Of a DNA stretch of 64,000 nt, positions 27,270 to 37,672 are shown one piece after another. The stretch covers positions 186,001-250,000 of the forward strand of contig NZ_RDBF01000005.1 of assembly GCF_003674095.1 (NCBI RefSeq), read 5' to 3'. Position 1 is the first letter of the stretch, and the number at the start of each line of letters is the position of its first letter. The notes under the pieces are model-generated. The model searched no databases. It was not told the origin of the DNA and saw nothing but the letters and a program-made list of their open reading frames with translations. The stretch comes from Aeromicrobium phragmitis (lineage in GTDB: Bacteria > Actinomycetota > Actinomycetes > Propionibacteriales > Nocardioidaceae). The position numbers and the translations under genes were made by a program.

Positions 27270-27971
27270 TCACCGTCGCGCTGAGCCGTTGGCTTCCGCC
27301 TCCACGGGCTCCGCACCACGCCCGCGCCGCGAGCCGACGTACGCCCGCTCACGGAGTTCGGCGAGGAACCCGACGGGGGCGAGGTTTGGCAGGTTCACGA
27401 GGTAAGGATCGAACGACACGTCGCCGACGAGCCGGCGACCGGTGACCTCGACCCGGCCGATGACCTTCCAGGAACCATCCCGCCGCTCCTCGATCGCGAA
27501 CCCGAGGGTGCCCGTCGCGAGGGCGGCGTTGATCGCCGTCATGGAAGCCGGAGTCGCCGCGCCGATGTCGGGCCGGAGCGCGAGGATGACACGGTCTCCG
27601 GAGGCGTGGTACGGCAACAAGGTGCTGTACGACGTGCGGCTCCATCCCCGCGTCGGGCTCAGGACGTTTCTCCTCCATCCCCGACAACCCACGGTCGTCA
27701 GCAGAAGATCGATCGGGGCGCGATCCGGGCGAATGCGAAGCGCGATGCCGAGAAAATCCGGCAGGCCGCCGGGCGTGCCGATGCCCTTGGACAGGCGGAT
27801 CAACGCGTCGGCCGACCCGGGTCCGCCGAGGGCTCGGACGGTCGGCGAGGCGGGGTCATCCCATCGCGCGCTTGCTTCGAAGATGTCGCCGACGGGGTGG
27901 AAGCCGCGGGCGGACCGGGCACGCGCGAGCAGATCGAAGGCGGACTCGACGACTTTCATCACGCGGCTCAT
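27270..27971 (-). CDS. Catalase-fold-related protein of unknown function
   Basis: The 233-residue protein contains RGFHPVGDIFEASARW and ALIRLSKGIGTPGGLPDFLGIALRI, which recall the heme-catalase beta-barrel order (channel His region, then R/K-x-S-x-G). Homologues are often labelled phosphodiesterase in actinobacteria, without experimental basis that I know of. The proximal heme-ligand region of true catalases is not evident. No signal peptide; it ends in an Arg/Ala/Glu-rich tail. Single gene. Confidence 0.55.
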   Translation of the reverse strand: MSRVMKVVESAFDLLARARSARGFHPVGDIFEASARWDDPASPTVRALGGPGSADALIRLSKGIGTPGGLPDFLGIALRIRPDRAPIDLLLTTVGCRGWRRNVLSPTRGWSRTSYSTLLPYHASGDRVILALRPDIGAATPASMTAINAALATGTLGFAIEERRDGSWKVIGRVEVTGRRLVGDVSFDPYLVNLPNLAPVGFLAELRERAYVGSRRGRGAEPVEAEANGSARR

Positions 27972-28013
27972 GCCTCGTCGGTGCCCGTCGCGCTCACTCT
28001 CGAAACCCGCACG

Positions 28014-28826
28014 TCAGCCGCTGGCGTGCTCCTCGATGTACCTGGCGATGCCATCGAGCACGATGCGCAGGCCGAATTCGACCGAGTCCTGAACATCCGC
28101 CGACGGCTCCGGGGCGACGTCGGCCAGGGCGTCGAACAGATGCGGGAAGTCCTTGGGATCGGCGAGCTCGCGCAATTGCGACTCGAAGTCGGCGTAGATG
28201 TTCGCCGCGGCGATCGCCGCCGGATCGAGGTCGCCATCGGGCACCTCGGCGCCGACGCCGGTCGCCTCGCGTACGCTCTGGATCGCCGCGCGGCCGGATT
28301 CGACCTGCACGCGAACCTCACCGAGCACGTACTGAGCGAGCAGACCCAAGATGGCGAGCTTGTCCTCCCCCGGAAGCGCCACGTCACGGAGACACCCCAT
28401 GCCGGCGTCGATCCACCTCAGCCGGGTCGGGCCGGGGTACATCGCCGCGAGCGGCAGGTCCAGCACCCAGGGACGGGCCACGGTCTGCTCGACCTGCACG
28501 CGCGTCCACCGAGAAAGCCCCGCGCGCCACCCCTCGCCGGGCACGAGCGTCGGCGGTTCGCCCGCGAAGCGGTCCCCCATGAGCGTCAGGAGCTCGTCCT
28601 TGCTCGCGATGTGGCGATACAGGGCCATCGACGAGTAGCCGAGTTCCTGACCGACGCGGGCCATGGAGACCGCGGCCAACCCCTCAGCGTCGGCGATCTC
28701 GACGGCTGTCCGCACGATCCGGTCGACCGACAGCGCCGCCTTCGGACCGCGTCGGCCCTCCGATTCTCGCCCCCACAGCCGCCGGAGCGTGGGCGACAGC
28801 CGATCGTCGGATTCCTGGTCCGTCAT
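28014..28826 (-). CDS. TetR-family regulator (TetR_C class) of the ABC exporter
   Basis: The 270-residue protein has an N-terminal tail of about 25 residues, a TetR helix-turn-helix (LSVDRIVRTAVEIADAEGL, SMARVGQELGYSSMALYRHI) and a C-terminal domain of the tetracycline-repressor (TetR_C) type. It is divergent from the DrrAB-type exporter, so it probably derepresses the pump on drug binding. Confidence 0.9.
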   Translation of the reverse strand: MTDQESDDRLSPTLRRLWGRESEGRRGPKAALSVDRIVRTAVEIADAEGLAAVSMARVGQELGYSSMALYRHIASKDELLTLMGDRFAGEPPTLVPGEGWRAGLSRWTRVQVEQTVARPWVLDLPLAAMYPGPTRLRWIDAGMGCLRDVALPGEDKLAILGLLAQYVLGEVRVQVESGRAAIQSVREATGVGAEVPDGDLDPAAIAAANIYADFESQLRELADPKDFPHLFDALADVAPEPSADVQDSVEFGLRIVLDGIARYIEEHASG

Positions 28827-28891
28827 GCGCCCATTGTCTCGTGCGACCCGCGCTGGACACGGCGGGCGCGCCTAATGCACACTGTTGCTGC

Positions 28892-28914
28892 CATAAACAG
28901 TTTCTTTCATAAAC
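28892..28914. promoter_or_regulatory. Operator candidate before the DrrAB-type exporter
   Basis: CATAAAC occurs twice (28892-28898 and 28908-28914), 16 bases apart, with an AAACAGTTT palindrome at 28895-28903. This AT-rich patch is unusual for the surrounding GC content and ends 12 bases before the exporter ATG. Confidence 0.4.
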
Positions 28915-28926
28915 CTCAGGAGTGCC

Positions 28927-29906
<980 letters not shown>

Positions 29907-29910
<4 letters not shown>

Positions 29911-30737
29911 GCGCCATTCACTCGCCCGACACTCACGCTGAGACGGTCGGGCGCCGCATCCGCTATGCGGCTTCTGAGCTGACGACGATGTCGGGACGAT
30001 CTCTCCGCCTGGTGCGGCGCGACCCGGACGAACTGCTGATCTCGCTGGTGCTGCCGATCACCATCATGCTGCTCTTCGTGTACGTGTTCGGCGGCGCGAT
30101 CCAGTCCGGCACCGACTACGTCACCTACGCGACACCGGGCGTGATCCTGCTCTGCGCGGGCTACGGCGCCTCCAACACGGCGATCGCCGTGAATCAGGAC
30201 ATGACCACCGGGACGATGGACCGCTTCCGGTCCATGCCGATCGCCAGCGCGGCGGTGCTCGTCGGTCACATCGTGGCCAGTGTGGTGAAGAACCTCGTCA
30301 CCACCGCCATGGTCCTCGGCGTGGCGGCGCTCATCGGGTTCCGGCCCGACGCGAACGCGCTCGAATGGCTCGGCGCGATCGCCATGATCGCCGGCTACAT
30401 CCTGGCCATCACCTGCCTGGCGGCCTTCGTCGGAGTCATCGTCCGCGGTCCTGCGGCGGCGGGCGGATTCGGCTTCTTCATGCTGTTCGCACCGTACGTG
30501 TCGAGCGCCTTCGTGCCCCCGGAGACCATGCCCTCGTGGCTGCGAGGCTTCGCCGAGCAACAGCCCGTCACGCCCGTCATCGAGACGATTCGCGGACTGC
30601 TCGTCGGGCTGGGGTCCGACGCGGCACCGGTGACGGACCTCGGCGGCACCGCAGCGATCGCCGTGGGATGGTGCGCCGTCTTCACCGTCCTCGGGCTCGT
30701 CGCCGCATCGTGGGCCTTCGCTCGCCAGCGGCGGTGA
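29907..30737 (+). CDS. ABC-2 type permease (DrrB-like)
   Basis: The 276-residue protein has six membrane helices and the ABC-2 signature region (GTMDRFRSMPIASAAVLVGH). Its ATG overlaps the ATPase stop (ATGA). It ends in helix six followed by a short Arg-rich tail. Confidence 0.93.
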
Positions 30738-30757
30738 CGCAAGCGCTCAGACCCGCG

Positions 30758-31282
30758 TCAGCGGTCGAGCATGTGGTGCTGAACGGTCTCGAGCCACGCG
30801 ACGACCTGCGCGGCCGGCGCCTGGAGGGTGCCGACCTGCAGGACCCGGGGGCCGCGTCTTCCCACCACGGTGATCTGGACCGCATCCACGACGACCCTCG
30901 CTGCCAGGACGTTCTGCCATGGCACCGTCGCGAGTCCGGTGACCTCGATGCCATGAACCGTGACGACGAGATGACGCCGCAGGTAGCCGATCTGTTGAAC
31001 CAGCACCACGACGGAGAGCGCTGCACAGACGAGGAACGGCGGCGTGACGAAGACGAGGGCGCTCACACCGAAAGCGAGGGGAAATCCCAGCGCGGCACAG
31101 AGGCAGAGCGCGGTGCTGAACGCGGCCAACCCGATCGCGATATGCCGCGATCGGCTCGCCGCCCGGATCACGACGCGGCCCGAACGTTGCAACTCGGCGT
31201 CCCACTCCCGCAGGGGAGCCCACGACCCGCCGTTTCCGTCGGGCCCACGCGGTGGCACCGCCGACCAGGACTGCTGATTCAC
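30758..31282 (-). CDS. Membrane protein with PH-like domain
   Basis: The 174-residue protein has two closely spaced membrane helices (about residues 46-92, SRHIAIGLAAF... and VTPPFLVCAALSVVVLVQQIGY) followed by a soluble beta-rich segment (LVVTVHGIEVTGLATVPWQNVLAARVV), which resembles the bacterial PH (YdbT-like) domain seen in actinobacterial membrane proteins. Function unknown. It is convergent with the ABC permease. Confidence 0.7.
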   Translation of the reverse strand: MNQQSWSAVPPRGPDGNGGSWAPLREWDAELQRSGRVVIRAASRSRHIAIGLAAFSTALCLCAALGFPLAFGVSALVFVTPPFLVCAALSVVVLVQQIGYLRRHLVVTVHGIEVTGLATVPWQNVLAARVVVDAVQITVVGRRGPRVLQVGTLQAPAAQVVAWLETVQHHMLDR

Positions 31283-31309
31283 GATTCGGCTCCCTCAAGC
31301 GCTGCACTG

Positions 31310-31337
31310 GTGGGCGAAGAGGGGTTCGACTCCCCCA
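31310..31337 (-). repeat. Partial copy of the tRNA-Val 3' portion
   Basis: The bases from 31310 match the acceptor and T-arm part of the tRNA-Val gene at 31442 for 21 consecutive bases, then diverge inside the T-stem. The 5' half, anticodon and D-arm are absent, so it is a fragment, possibly an old attachment-site scar. Confidence 0.6.
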
Positions 31338-31398
31338 AGCACTCCGCTCCGCTCGTGCAGGGGGCACCCCCACCCAAGGGGGTTCTCACGCAGCACTC

Positions 31399-31443
31399 AC
31401 CGTCTGTCAACGGAACGGCTCCGCCGCCCCGTTGACAGACGGT
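31399..31443 (-). terminator. Perfect 15-bp inverted repeat abutting the tRNA-Val 3' end
   Basis: ACCGTCTGTCAACGG (31399-31413) is the exact reverse complement of 31429-31443 with a GC-rich 15-base loop. It starts at the discriminator base of the tRNA gene, so it could end tRNA transcription. Confidence 0.6.
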
Positions 31444-31516
31444 GGGCGAAGAGGGGTTCGAACCCCCGACCTTCCGGGTGTAAACCGGATGCTCTGACCA
31501 GCTGAGCTATTCGCCC
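31443..31516 (-). tRNA. tRNA-Val (anticodon TAC)
   Basis: On the minus strand GGGCGAA pairs with TTCGCCC in a perfect acceptor stem. The D-arm is AGCTCAG..., the anticodon loop TTTACAC has anticodon TAC, and the T-arm is GGGGGTTCGAACCCC. The discriminator is A and CCA is not encoded. 74 nt. Confidence 0.95.
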
Positions 31517-31556
31517 TCGACGATATGGATCGGCTCGCAACAATAGCGCACGACAG

Positions 31557-31592
31557 GCGTGCCGCCAGGGTCTCGGGTCCCTGGCGGCACGC
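31557..31592. terminator. Terminator hairpin after the peroxiredoxin gene
   Basis: GCGTGCCGCCAGGG (31557-31570) pairs perfectly with 31579-31592 (14 bp) around an 8-base loop. It lies between the peroxiredoxin stop at 31657 and the tRNA-Val gene. Confidence 0.7.
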
Positions 31593-31656
31593 TGCCATCA
31601 AAGCAGAACAGCGGCGCGCCGGAGGCCGATTCGCGAAATTCGTCTCCCGGGATGAC

Positions 31657-32115
31657 TCAGGCGAGGTCGGCGAGCGCCGCGCGGTAGGCCGCGAGGTCGC
31701 GTGCCTCACCCATCTGGTTCTCGACCTTCCACCGCACGATGCCGTCGGCGTCGAGGAGGAACGTTCCGCGCAGCGCGCAGCCGAGTTGATCGTTGAAGAC
31801 GCCGTAAGCGCGGGCCACCTCGCCGTGCGGCCAGAAGTCGCTCAGCAGCGAGAACTGGTAACCGTCCTGGTCGGCGAAGGCGCGCAACGCGAACATCGGG
31901 TCGCATGAGATGGCGAGGAGCTCGACACCGCTGCCGGCGAAGTCCTCGATGTTGTCGCGCAGCTCGCACAGTTCGCCCGTGCAGATGCCGCTGAACGCGA
32001 ACGGGTAGAAGACGAGGGCGACGGGCCGCCCGCGCAGCGTGGACAGCGAGACGTCCTCGCCGTGCTGGTTCTTGAGGGTGAAGTCCGGTGCGGCGGTGCC
32101 GATCTCGATCGTCAT
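31657..32115 (-). CDS. Peroxiredoxin (AhpE/BCP-like)
   Basis: The 152-residue thioredoxin-fold peroxidase reduces peroxides. The peroxidatic Cys45 lies in FAFSGICTGELCELRD and the catalytic Arg in the FLLDADGIVRW region. Position and context match M. tuberculosis AhpE (Rv2238c, next to the DUF3052 gene and aceE). Unlike one-Cys AhpE, it has a second Cys at position 50 (C-x4-C), the BCP pattern that permits an intramolecular disulfide. Cytoplasmic, full-length. Confidence 0.92.
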   Translation of the reverse strand: MTIEIGTAAPDFTLKNQHGEDVSLSTLRGRPVALVFYPFAFSGICTGELCELRDNIEDFAGSGVELLAISCDPMFALRAFADQDGYQFSLLSDFWPHGEVARAYGVFNDQLGCALRGTFLLDADGIVRWKVENQMGEARDLAAYRAALADLA

Positions 32116-32150
32116 GCGCCCGAGCGTAGCGTGCCCGTACCCGACGTCCG

Positions 32151-32204
32151 GACGTCATACGTCCTGAGGCCTCCAGGCCTCCAGGCCTCGAAACGTATGA
32201 CGTC
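32151..32204. repeat. Dispersed inverted repeat, copy 2
   Basis: GACGTCATACGT (32151-32162) and ACGTATGACGTC (32193-32204) are exact reverse complements. The 30-base spacer holds three tandem AGGCCTCC-like units. The right flank AGAAGG is shared with copy 1 at 15944-15985. Confidence 0.65.
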
Positions 32205-32210
32205 AGAAGG

Positions 32211-32597
32211 TCAGCGGCGGTGGGTGGAGAGCTTGGTGGCCGACCAGTCCTCCCCTGCGGGGAAGGTCGTGGTGACCGACAGGCCGGCGATCGGGGCCGC
32301 CTCGCCGATATCAGCACCCGAGACGTAACCGTCGCGCCCTACTTTCGGGGTCAGCAACCACACGAAGCCGCCCTCGGCGACGTCCTGCAGCGCATCCATC
32401 AGCCCCTCGGCAAGATCACCATCGCCGTCGCGCCACCAGAGAATCACGCCGTCCACGACCTCGCCGACGTCGCCGTCGACCATCTCGTGGCCGGTATGAC
32501 CCTCGATCGCCGTGCGCAGTTCGTCGTCGACGTCCTCATCCCAGCCCAGTTCCTGGATGATGGTGTCGGGGACGAATCCCATCTTGCCGGCGTCCAC
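32211..32597 (-). CDS. DUF3052-family protein
   Basis: The 128-residue acidic protein matches the actinobacterial DUF3052 family (Rv2239c), with VPDTIIQELGWDEDVDDELR near the N-terminus. The GTG at 32597 has AAGGAGGA directly upstream. It is divergent from aceE in the conserved ahpE-DUF3052-aceE block. Function unknown; it has no membrane segment. Confidence 0.88.
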   Translation of the reverse strand: MDAGKMGFVPDTIIQELGWDEDVDDELRTAIEGHTGHEMVDGDVGEVVDGVILWWRDGDGDLAEGLMDALQDVAEGGFVWLLTPKVGRDGYVSGADIGEAAPIAGLSVTTTFPAGEDWSATKLSTHRR

Positions 32598-32625
32598 CCG
32601 CTCCTCCTTGTCGTTGAATGGGCCC

Positions 32626-32647
32626 GAACCTACTGAAAAGTAGGTTC
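32626..32647. promoter_or_regulatory. Inverted repeat in the aceE/DUF3052 divergent gap
   Basis: GAACCTAC (32626-32633) and GTAGGTTC (32640-32647) form an 8-bp palindrome with a TGAAAA centre, 83 bases before the aceE start. Candidate operator for either divergent gene. Confidence 0.45.
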
Positions 32648-32730
32648 CCTCCGGGCACCTGCCGCTCTCACACTAGCGAACTTGAAGTGGAATGATGGAG
32701 AAGTCCACCCGACACCCAAGGGAGCTTTCA

Positions 32731-35478
32731 ATGCCGCAATCCGGCCAGGAACGTCCGCCCATCATCCATGAAGGCATGCCGACCCAGCTGCCGGACGTCG
32801 ATCCCGAGGAGACCCGAGAGTGGGTCGACTCCCTCGACTCGATGGTCGATGGGCGCGGACGCGAGCGTGCCCGCTACGTGATGCTGCGCCTGTTGGAGCG
32901 CGCTCGCGAGAAGAACGTCGGTGTGCCGGCGTTGCGCAGCACCGACTACATCAACACCATTCCACCCGAGCGCGAGCCTGACTTCCCCGGCGACGAGGAC
33001 ATCGAGCGGCGCATCCGTTCGTACATCCGCTGGAACGCCGCCGTCATGGTGTCGCGGGCCAACCGACCCGGCCTCGGCGTCGGCGGTCACATCGCCACGT
33101 ACCAGTCCGCCGCGAGCCTCTACGAAGTCGGTTTCAACCACTTCTTCCGCGGCAAGGACCATCCCGGTGGCGGCGACCAGATCTACTACCAGGGACACGC
33201 CGCGCCGGGCATCTACGCACGGTCGTTCCTCGAGGGCCGTTTCAGCGAGGAACAGCTCGATCGCTTCCGCCAGGAGCACTCGCACGGATTCGGCAACGGC
33301 CTCTCGTCGTACCCGCACCCGCGCCTCATGCCGGACTACTGGGAATTCCCCACCGTGTCGATGGGCCTCGCGGCGATCAACTCGATCTACCAGGCGCGCT
33401 TCAACCGCTACCTGCAGAACCGCGGCATCAAGGACACCAGCCAGCAGCACGTGTGGACCTTCCTCGGCGACGGCGAGATGGGCGAGCCCGAATCGCTCGG
33501 TGCCATCGGCCTGGCCGCCCGCGAACAGCTGGACAACCTCACGTTCGTCATCAACTGCAACCTGCAGCAGCTCGACGGACCGGTCCGCGGCAACGGCAAG
33601 ATCATCCAGGAACTGGAGTCGTTCTTCCTCGGTGCCGGCTGGAACGTCATCAAGGTCGTGTGGGGCCGCCAGTGGGACGACCTCCTCGCCAAGGACACCG
33701 ACGGCGTCCTCGTCAACCAGATGAACCGCACACCCGACGGCGAGTTCCAGACCCTCTCGGTCGAGTCCGGTGCCTACAACCGCGAGCACTTCTTCGGAGC
33801 CGATCCGCGTCTGCTCAAGATGGTCGAAGACCTCTCGGACGAGGACATCGAGAAGCTGCCGCGCGGCGGTCACGACTACCGCAAGGTGTACGCGGCGTTC
33901 GACGCGGCCCGCAAGCACACCGGGCAGCCGACCGTGATCCTCGCGCACACCATCAAGGGCTGGCTGCTGGAGGCCTTCCAGGCCCGCAACGCCACGCACC
34001 AGATGAAGAAGCTCACGAAGGAGGACCTGAAGGGCTTCCGCGACCGGCTGCGCATCCCGGTCACCGACGAGCAGATCGACGCCAGCGACATCGCGCCGTT
34101 CTACCATCCCGGCAAGGACAGCGACGAGATCCAGTACATGCTGGAGCGCCGACGCGAGCTCGGCGGATCGCTGCCCAAGCGCGTGGTCCAGCCGGTCGAG
34201 GTCGAACTGCCCAAGGCCGACCTCTACGGCGAGCTCAAGAAGGGGTCGGGCAAGCAGCAGATCGCCACGACGATGGCTTTCGTCCGCCTCCTGCGTGACC
34301 TGATGAAGGACAAGAACGTCGGTCCGCGCATCGTGCCGATCGCCCCGGACGAGTACCGCACGTTCGGCATGGACTCGATGTTCCCGTCCAGCAAGATCTA
34401 CAGCCCCCACGGGCAGACCTACGAGTCGGTCGACCGCAAGCTGCTGCTGGCCTACAAGGAGTCCGAGAAGGGCCAGCTGCTGCACGAGGGCATCAGTGAG
34501 GCCGGCGCGATGGCGTCGGCGATCGCCGCCGGAAGCTCGTACGCCACGCAGGGCGAGCCGATGATCCCGGTCTACCTCTTCTACTCGATGTTCGGGTTCC
34601 AGCGCACGGGCGACTCGATCTGGGCGATGGCCGACCAGATGTCGCGCGGGTTCCTCGTCGGCGCCACCGCCGGCCGGACAACCCTGACCGGCGAAGGCCT
34701 GCAACACGCCGACGGCCACTCACCGCTGCTCGCCCGCACCAACCCCGCGGTCGTGCACTACGACCCGGCGTACGCCTTCGAGATCAGCCACATCGTCGAG
34801 GACGGCATGCGCCGCATGTACGGCCCCGACGCGGAAAACGTGATCTACTACCTGACGGTCTACAACGAGCCGATCAACCAGCCGGCCGAGCCGGAGGACC
34901 TCGACACCGAGGGGCTGCTCAAGGGCGCCTACCGCTACCGCAAGGCACCGTCCGGTTCGCACCGAGCACGCATCCTGGCATCCGGCGTCGCCGTGCCGTG
35001 GGCTCTGAAGGCGCAGGAGATCCTGGCCGACCAGTACGACGTCGCCGCCGACGTCTGGTCCGTCACCTCCTGGAACGAGCTGGCTCGCGAGGCCACCGAG
35101 ACCGAGCAGTGGAACTACAACCACCTCGGCGAGGATCGTAAGGTCCCGTACGTCACGCAGGCGTTCACCGACGACGATCCGCAGATCCCGTCGCTCGGCG
35201 TGAGCGACTACATGCGTGCCGTGCAGGACCAGATCGCCCGGTGGGTGCCCGGTCCGTGGCAGTCCCTGGGTGCTGACGGCTTCGGTTTCGCCGACACGCG
35301 TGCGGCCGCCCGCAGGTACTTCCAGATCGATGCCGAGTCGATCGTGGTCGGCGTCCTCGCCGAACTCGCCGCCCTCGGCCGGATCGACGGCAACGTCGCC
35401 CGCGAGGCCTTCGAGAAGTTCCAGGTCGACGACCCGACCTCGATGGCCGGGGTGCCGCAGGAGGGCGCCGACGCCTGA
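32731..35478 (+). CDS. aceE: Pyruvate dehydrogenase E1 component, homodimeric type
   Basis: AceE decarboxylates pyruvate with thiamine diphosphate and acetylates the lipoyl domain of E2 in the pyruvate dehydrogenase complex. The 915-residue protein has the ThDP motif ([10 protein letters not shown], then [14 protein letters not shown]), and the catalytic region [20 protein letters not shown]. The ATG at 32731 follows GGGAG and gives the standard [10 protein letters not shown] start; an upstream ATG at 32692 would add 13 residues and lacks a Shine-Dalgarno. Full length for the homodimeric family. M. tuberculosis counterpart Rv2241. Confidence 0.97.
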   Translation: MPQSGQERPPIIHEGMPTQLPDVDPEETREWVDSLDSMVDGRGRERARYVMLRLLERAREKNVGVPALRSTDYINTIPPEREPDFPGDEDIERRIRSYIRWNAAVMVSRANRPGLGVGGHIATYQSAASLYEVGFNHFFRGKDHPGGGDQIYYQGHAAPGIYARSFLEGRFSEEQLDRFRQEHSHGFGNGLSSYPHPRLMPDYWEFPTVSMGLAAINSIYQARFNRYLQNRGIKDTSQQHVWTFLGDGEMGEPESLGAIGLAAREQLDNLTFVINCNLQQLDGPVRGNGKIIQELESFFLGAGWNVIKVVWGRQWDDLLAKDTDGVLVNQMNRTPDGEFQTLSVESGAYNREHFFGADPRLLKMVEDLSDEDIEKLPRGGHDYRKVYAAFDAARKHTGQPTVILAHTIKGWLLEAFQARNATHQMKKLTKEDLKGFRDRLRIPVTDEQIDASDIAPFYHPGKDSDEIQYMLERRRELGGSLPKRVVQPVEVELPKADLYGELKKGSGKQQIATTMAFVRLLRDLMKDKNVGPRIVPIAPDEYRTFGMDSMFPSSKIYSPHGQTYESVDRKLLLAYKESEKGQLLHEGISEAGAMASAIAAGSSYATQGEPMIPVYLFYSMFGFQRTGDSIWAMADQMSRGFLVGATAGRTTLTGEGLQHADGHSPLLARTNPAVVHYDPAYAFEISHIVEDGMRRMYGPDAENVIYYLTVYNEPINQPAEPEDLDTEGLLKGAYRYRKAPSGSHRARILASGVAVPWALKAQEILADQYDVAADVWSVTSWNELAREATETEQWNYNHLGEDRKVPYVTQAFTDDDPQIPSLGVSDYMRAVQDQIARWVPGPWQSLGADGFGFADTRAAARRYFQIDAESIVVGVLAELAALGRIDGNVAREAFEKFQVDDPTSMAGVPQEGADA

Positions 35479-35497
35479 GCGTCGAGAAGCCGACGAG

Positions 35498-35521
35498 GGG
35501 GACGCGCACGTGCGCGTCCCC
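35498..35521 (+). terminator. Terminator hairpin after aceE
   Basis: GGGGACGCGCAC (35498-35509) and GTGCGCGTCCCC (35510-35521) form a perfect 24-base palindrome, flanked by GACGA/TCGTC and followed by GTTTTC. Confidence 0.75.
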
Positions 35522-35597
35522 GTCGTCGTTTTCGGTGCGTGTCGGGGCCGCCGAGAGGCCCTCAAGAGCGGTGGGGACGTCCCCCTAGACTGTCTCC

Positions 35598-36638
35598 ATG
35601 CAATCGCGACCATGGTGGGATTTCTTGCGTCGATGGCCGTACACCTTCGGTGTCGCCTTGTCGCTCGTGGTCGGCATCTTCACCATCATCATGTCGCAGA
35701 ACCTCGGCGTCCCGCTGCGCGATCCCGAGGGGTTCCTCGGCCCCGCCTACATCCGCCTCCCGCTCATGGGCCTGGCGTTCTTCGCGGCCGGCGTCATCCC
35801 CATGGCGATCAAGCGCCGGGGTGTCCGTCACCTCGTCCCGGGAATCCGCGACGTCGTCCGCGACGACTGGACGTGGGGCCGCGTGGTCCACATCCTCATC
35901 GGGTTGCTCACCTTCTATGCCTGCTACGTCAGCTACCGCAATCTCAAGAGCTATCTGCCGGTCCTGCGCGAGGGCGTGCTCTACGACAAGATGCTCTCGG
36001 AGTGGGACTACTGGATGCTGTTCGGCCATCAGCCGGGCGAGCTGCTCCATCAGCTGCTGGGCACCGGATTCAACGCGCAGCTCCTGTCGACGATCTACCT
36101 GTCGTATCTGATGCTGATCCCCATCACGCTCGCGGCGTTCCTCGTCCTCAACCGCGACGTCTCGCTGGGAGCCTGGTACGCGACGGCGCTCGCTCTCAAC
36201 TGGATCCTCGGCACGGTGAGCTACTACATCTGGCCGTCGCTCGGTCCGGCGTTCTACCAGCCGCAGTTCTTCTCCGACCTGGAGGAGACCGGAGTGACCG
36301 GACTGCAACAGTCGCTGTTCCGCAACGGCTCAGCCTTCAAGGAAGACCCCACCGGGGCCTACATCTACGGCATCGCGGGCTTCGCCTCGCTGCACGTCTC
36401 GGTCACCTTCACCGCGGCGCTGTTCTTCCAGCGCACCGACCAGAACCGCTTCATCCAGGCCGCGGGCTGGATCTACTTCGTGCTCACCGTCATCGCCACG
36501 ATGTACTTCGGCTGGCACTACATCGCCGACGACGTCGCCGGCGTCTTCATCGGCTGGTTCGCGGTCGCGCTCGGCGGGTGGGTCACCGGTAACGGCTTCT
36601 GGCGACAACGCCACCACAAGGTTCAGCTGACCGCGTAG
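35598..36638 (+). CDS. PAP2-superfamily membrane protein (Aur1/Ipt1-like)
   Basis: The 346-residue protein has six or seven membrane helices. The phosphatase/transferase motifs are GFASLHVSVTF (domain 2) and WHYIADDVAG (domain 3 His and Asp). This is the inositolphosphotransferase-like PAP2_3 subgroup, acting on a lipid phosphate at the outer membrane face; the substrate is unknown. The 3' end overlaps the convergent hydrolase by 16 bases. Confidence 0.85.
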   Translation: MQSRPWWDFLRRWPYTFGVALSLVVGIFTIIMSQNLGVPLRDPEGFLGPAYIRLPLMGLAFFAAGVIPMAIKRRGVRHLVPGIRDVVRDDWTWGRVVHILIGLLTFYACYVSYRNLKSYLPVLREGVLYDKMLSEWDYWMLFGHQPGELLHQLLGTGFNAQLLSTIYLSYLMLIPITLAAFLVLNRDVSLGAWYATALALNWILGTVSYYIWPSLGPAFYQPQFFSDLEETGVTGLQQSLFRNGSAFKEDPTGAYIYGIAGFASLHVSVTFTAALFFQRTDQNRFIQAAGWIYFVLTVIATMYFGWHYIADDVAGVFIGWFAVALGGWVTGNGFWRQRHHKVQLTA

Positions 36639-37594
36639 TCCCGCAGCTCGGCGGCGACCGGCTCCATCTCGCCCGGGTCGCCACGGCGCAGCAGCGACCG
36701 CCACCGCCCACGATGGTACTCGGCGGCCGGCTTGGTGCCGCAGAATTCCACGACGAGCTCGGTGAACCGCTCGGGCTGGTCGCGGTGCGGGAAGTGCCCC
36801 GTGTGCTCGAACAGGTGCGTTTCGGAGTTGGCGAAGGCAGGACCATGATGGGCGTGATCGACCGGGATCACCATGTCCTCGGTGCCCCAGATGAGCAGGA
36901 CCGGCATGAGCCGGGCGAGATAGGCCCGATCGGTCATGGTGACGAACTGCCCGCGCCAGTCCATCACCGTGCTCGTCACCCGGCGGAAGGCGCGGCGTTG
37001 CGCCGGGTCGGCCAGCTTGAGATAGGCGTCGGCAACCTCCCCCAGGTCGCGAACGGCGATGTGCGGCAGCCTGGCGAGGCTGCGCAAGGTGCCGGCGACG
37101 AGCGGGCGCCAGGGACGCATCGTGGCGACACTCATGACCGTTCCGGCACCGGGCAGCGTCAGCAGGCGGATGAGCGGGGTGACGTCGCGGCCGAGTCCGC
37201 CGGTGGCGACCAGCACGACGCGCTCGGTGCGTTCGGGGAACTGGTAGGCGAACTGCATCGCCACTCCCCCGCCGAGGCTGTGCCCGACCACGGTCACCGT
37301 GTCGACGTCGAGGATGGTGAGCAGGTCACGCATCCCGTTGGCGTAGCCGCCGAGCGAGTAGTCCGCGTCGGGCTTGTCGGAGGCGCCATGGCCGAGGAGG
37401 TCGGGAGCGATGACGGTGAAGTGCTCGGCCAGGCGGTCCAGAACCGGCAGCCACGTGGTCGAGTCGCAGCCGAGGCCGTGCAGGAGCAGCAGCGCCGGAC
37501 CGGACCCGCGCTTGCGGTAAGCGCGCCGGTGCCCGTGGACGACGACGTACTCCAGATCGTCCTGGCCCGAAACGGACCGACGGCGCGAACTCAT
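36623..37594 (-). CDS. Alpha/beta hydrolase
   Basis: The 323-residue alpha/beta-fold hydrolase has the oxyanion-hole region LLLLHGLGCDSTTW, the nucleophile elbow VVGHSLGGGVAMQFAY (Ser), an acid in IWGTEDMVIP and the His near LFEHTGHFPHRDQP. Esterase or lipase-like; substrate unknown. Overlaps the PAP2 gene tail to tail. Confidence 0.9.
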   Translation of the reverse strand: MSSRRRSVSGQDDLEYVVVHGHRRAYRKRGSGPALLLLHGLGCDSTTWLPVLDRLAEHFTVIAPDLLGHGASDKPDADYSLGGYANGMRDLLTILDVDTVTVVGHSLGGGVAMQFAYQFPERTERVVLVATGGLGRDVTPLIRLLTLPGAGTVMSVATMRPWRPLVAGTLRSLARLPHIAVRDLGEVADAYLKLADPAQRRAFRRVTSTVMDWRGQFVTMTDRAYLARLMPVLLIWGTEDMVIPVDHAHHGPAFANSETHLFEHTGHFPHRDQPERFTELVVEFCGTKPAAEYHRGRWRSLLRRGDPGEMEPVAAELRDYAVS

Positions 37595-37672
37595 TGACCC
37601 ATCCTAGGGCCTCGCGCGCCGCCGCGAGGGGAACGGCCGTGCGCCAGGTCACGCGATCGGCGCCGTACACTC

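Noticed and set aside
32728..34719. Open frame of 663 codons on the - strand
   Set aside because: Antisense of aceE; no motifs.
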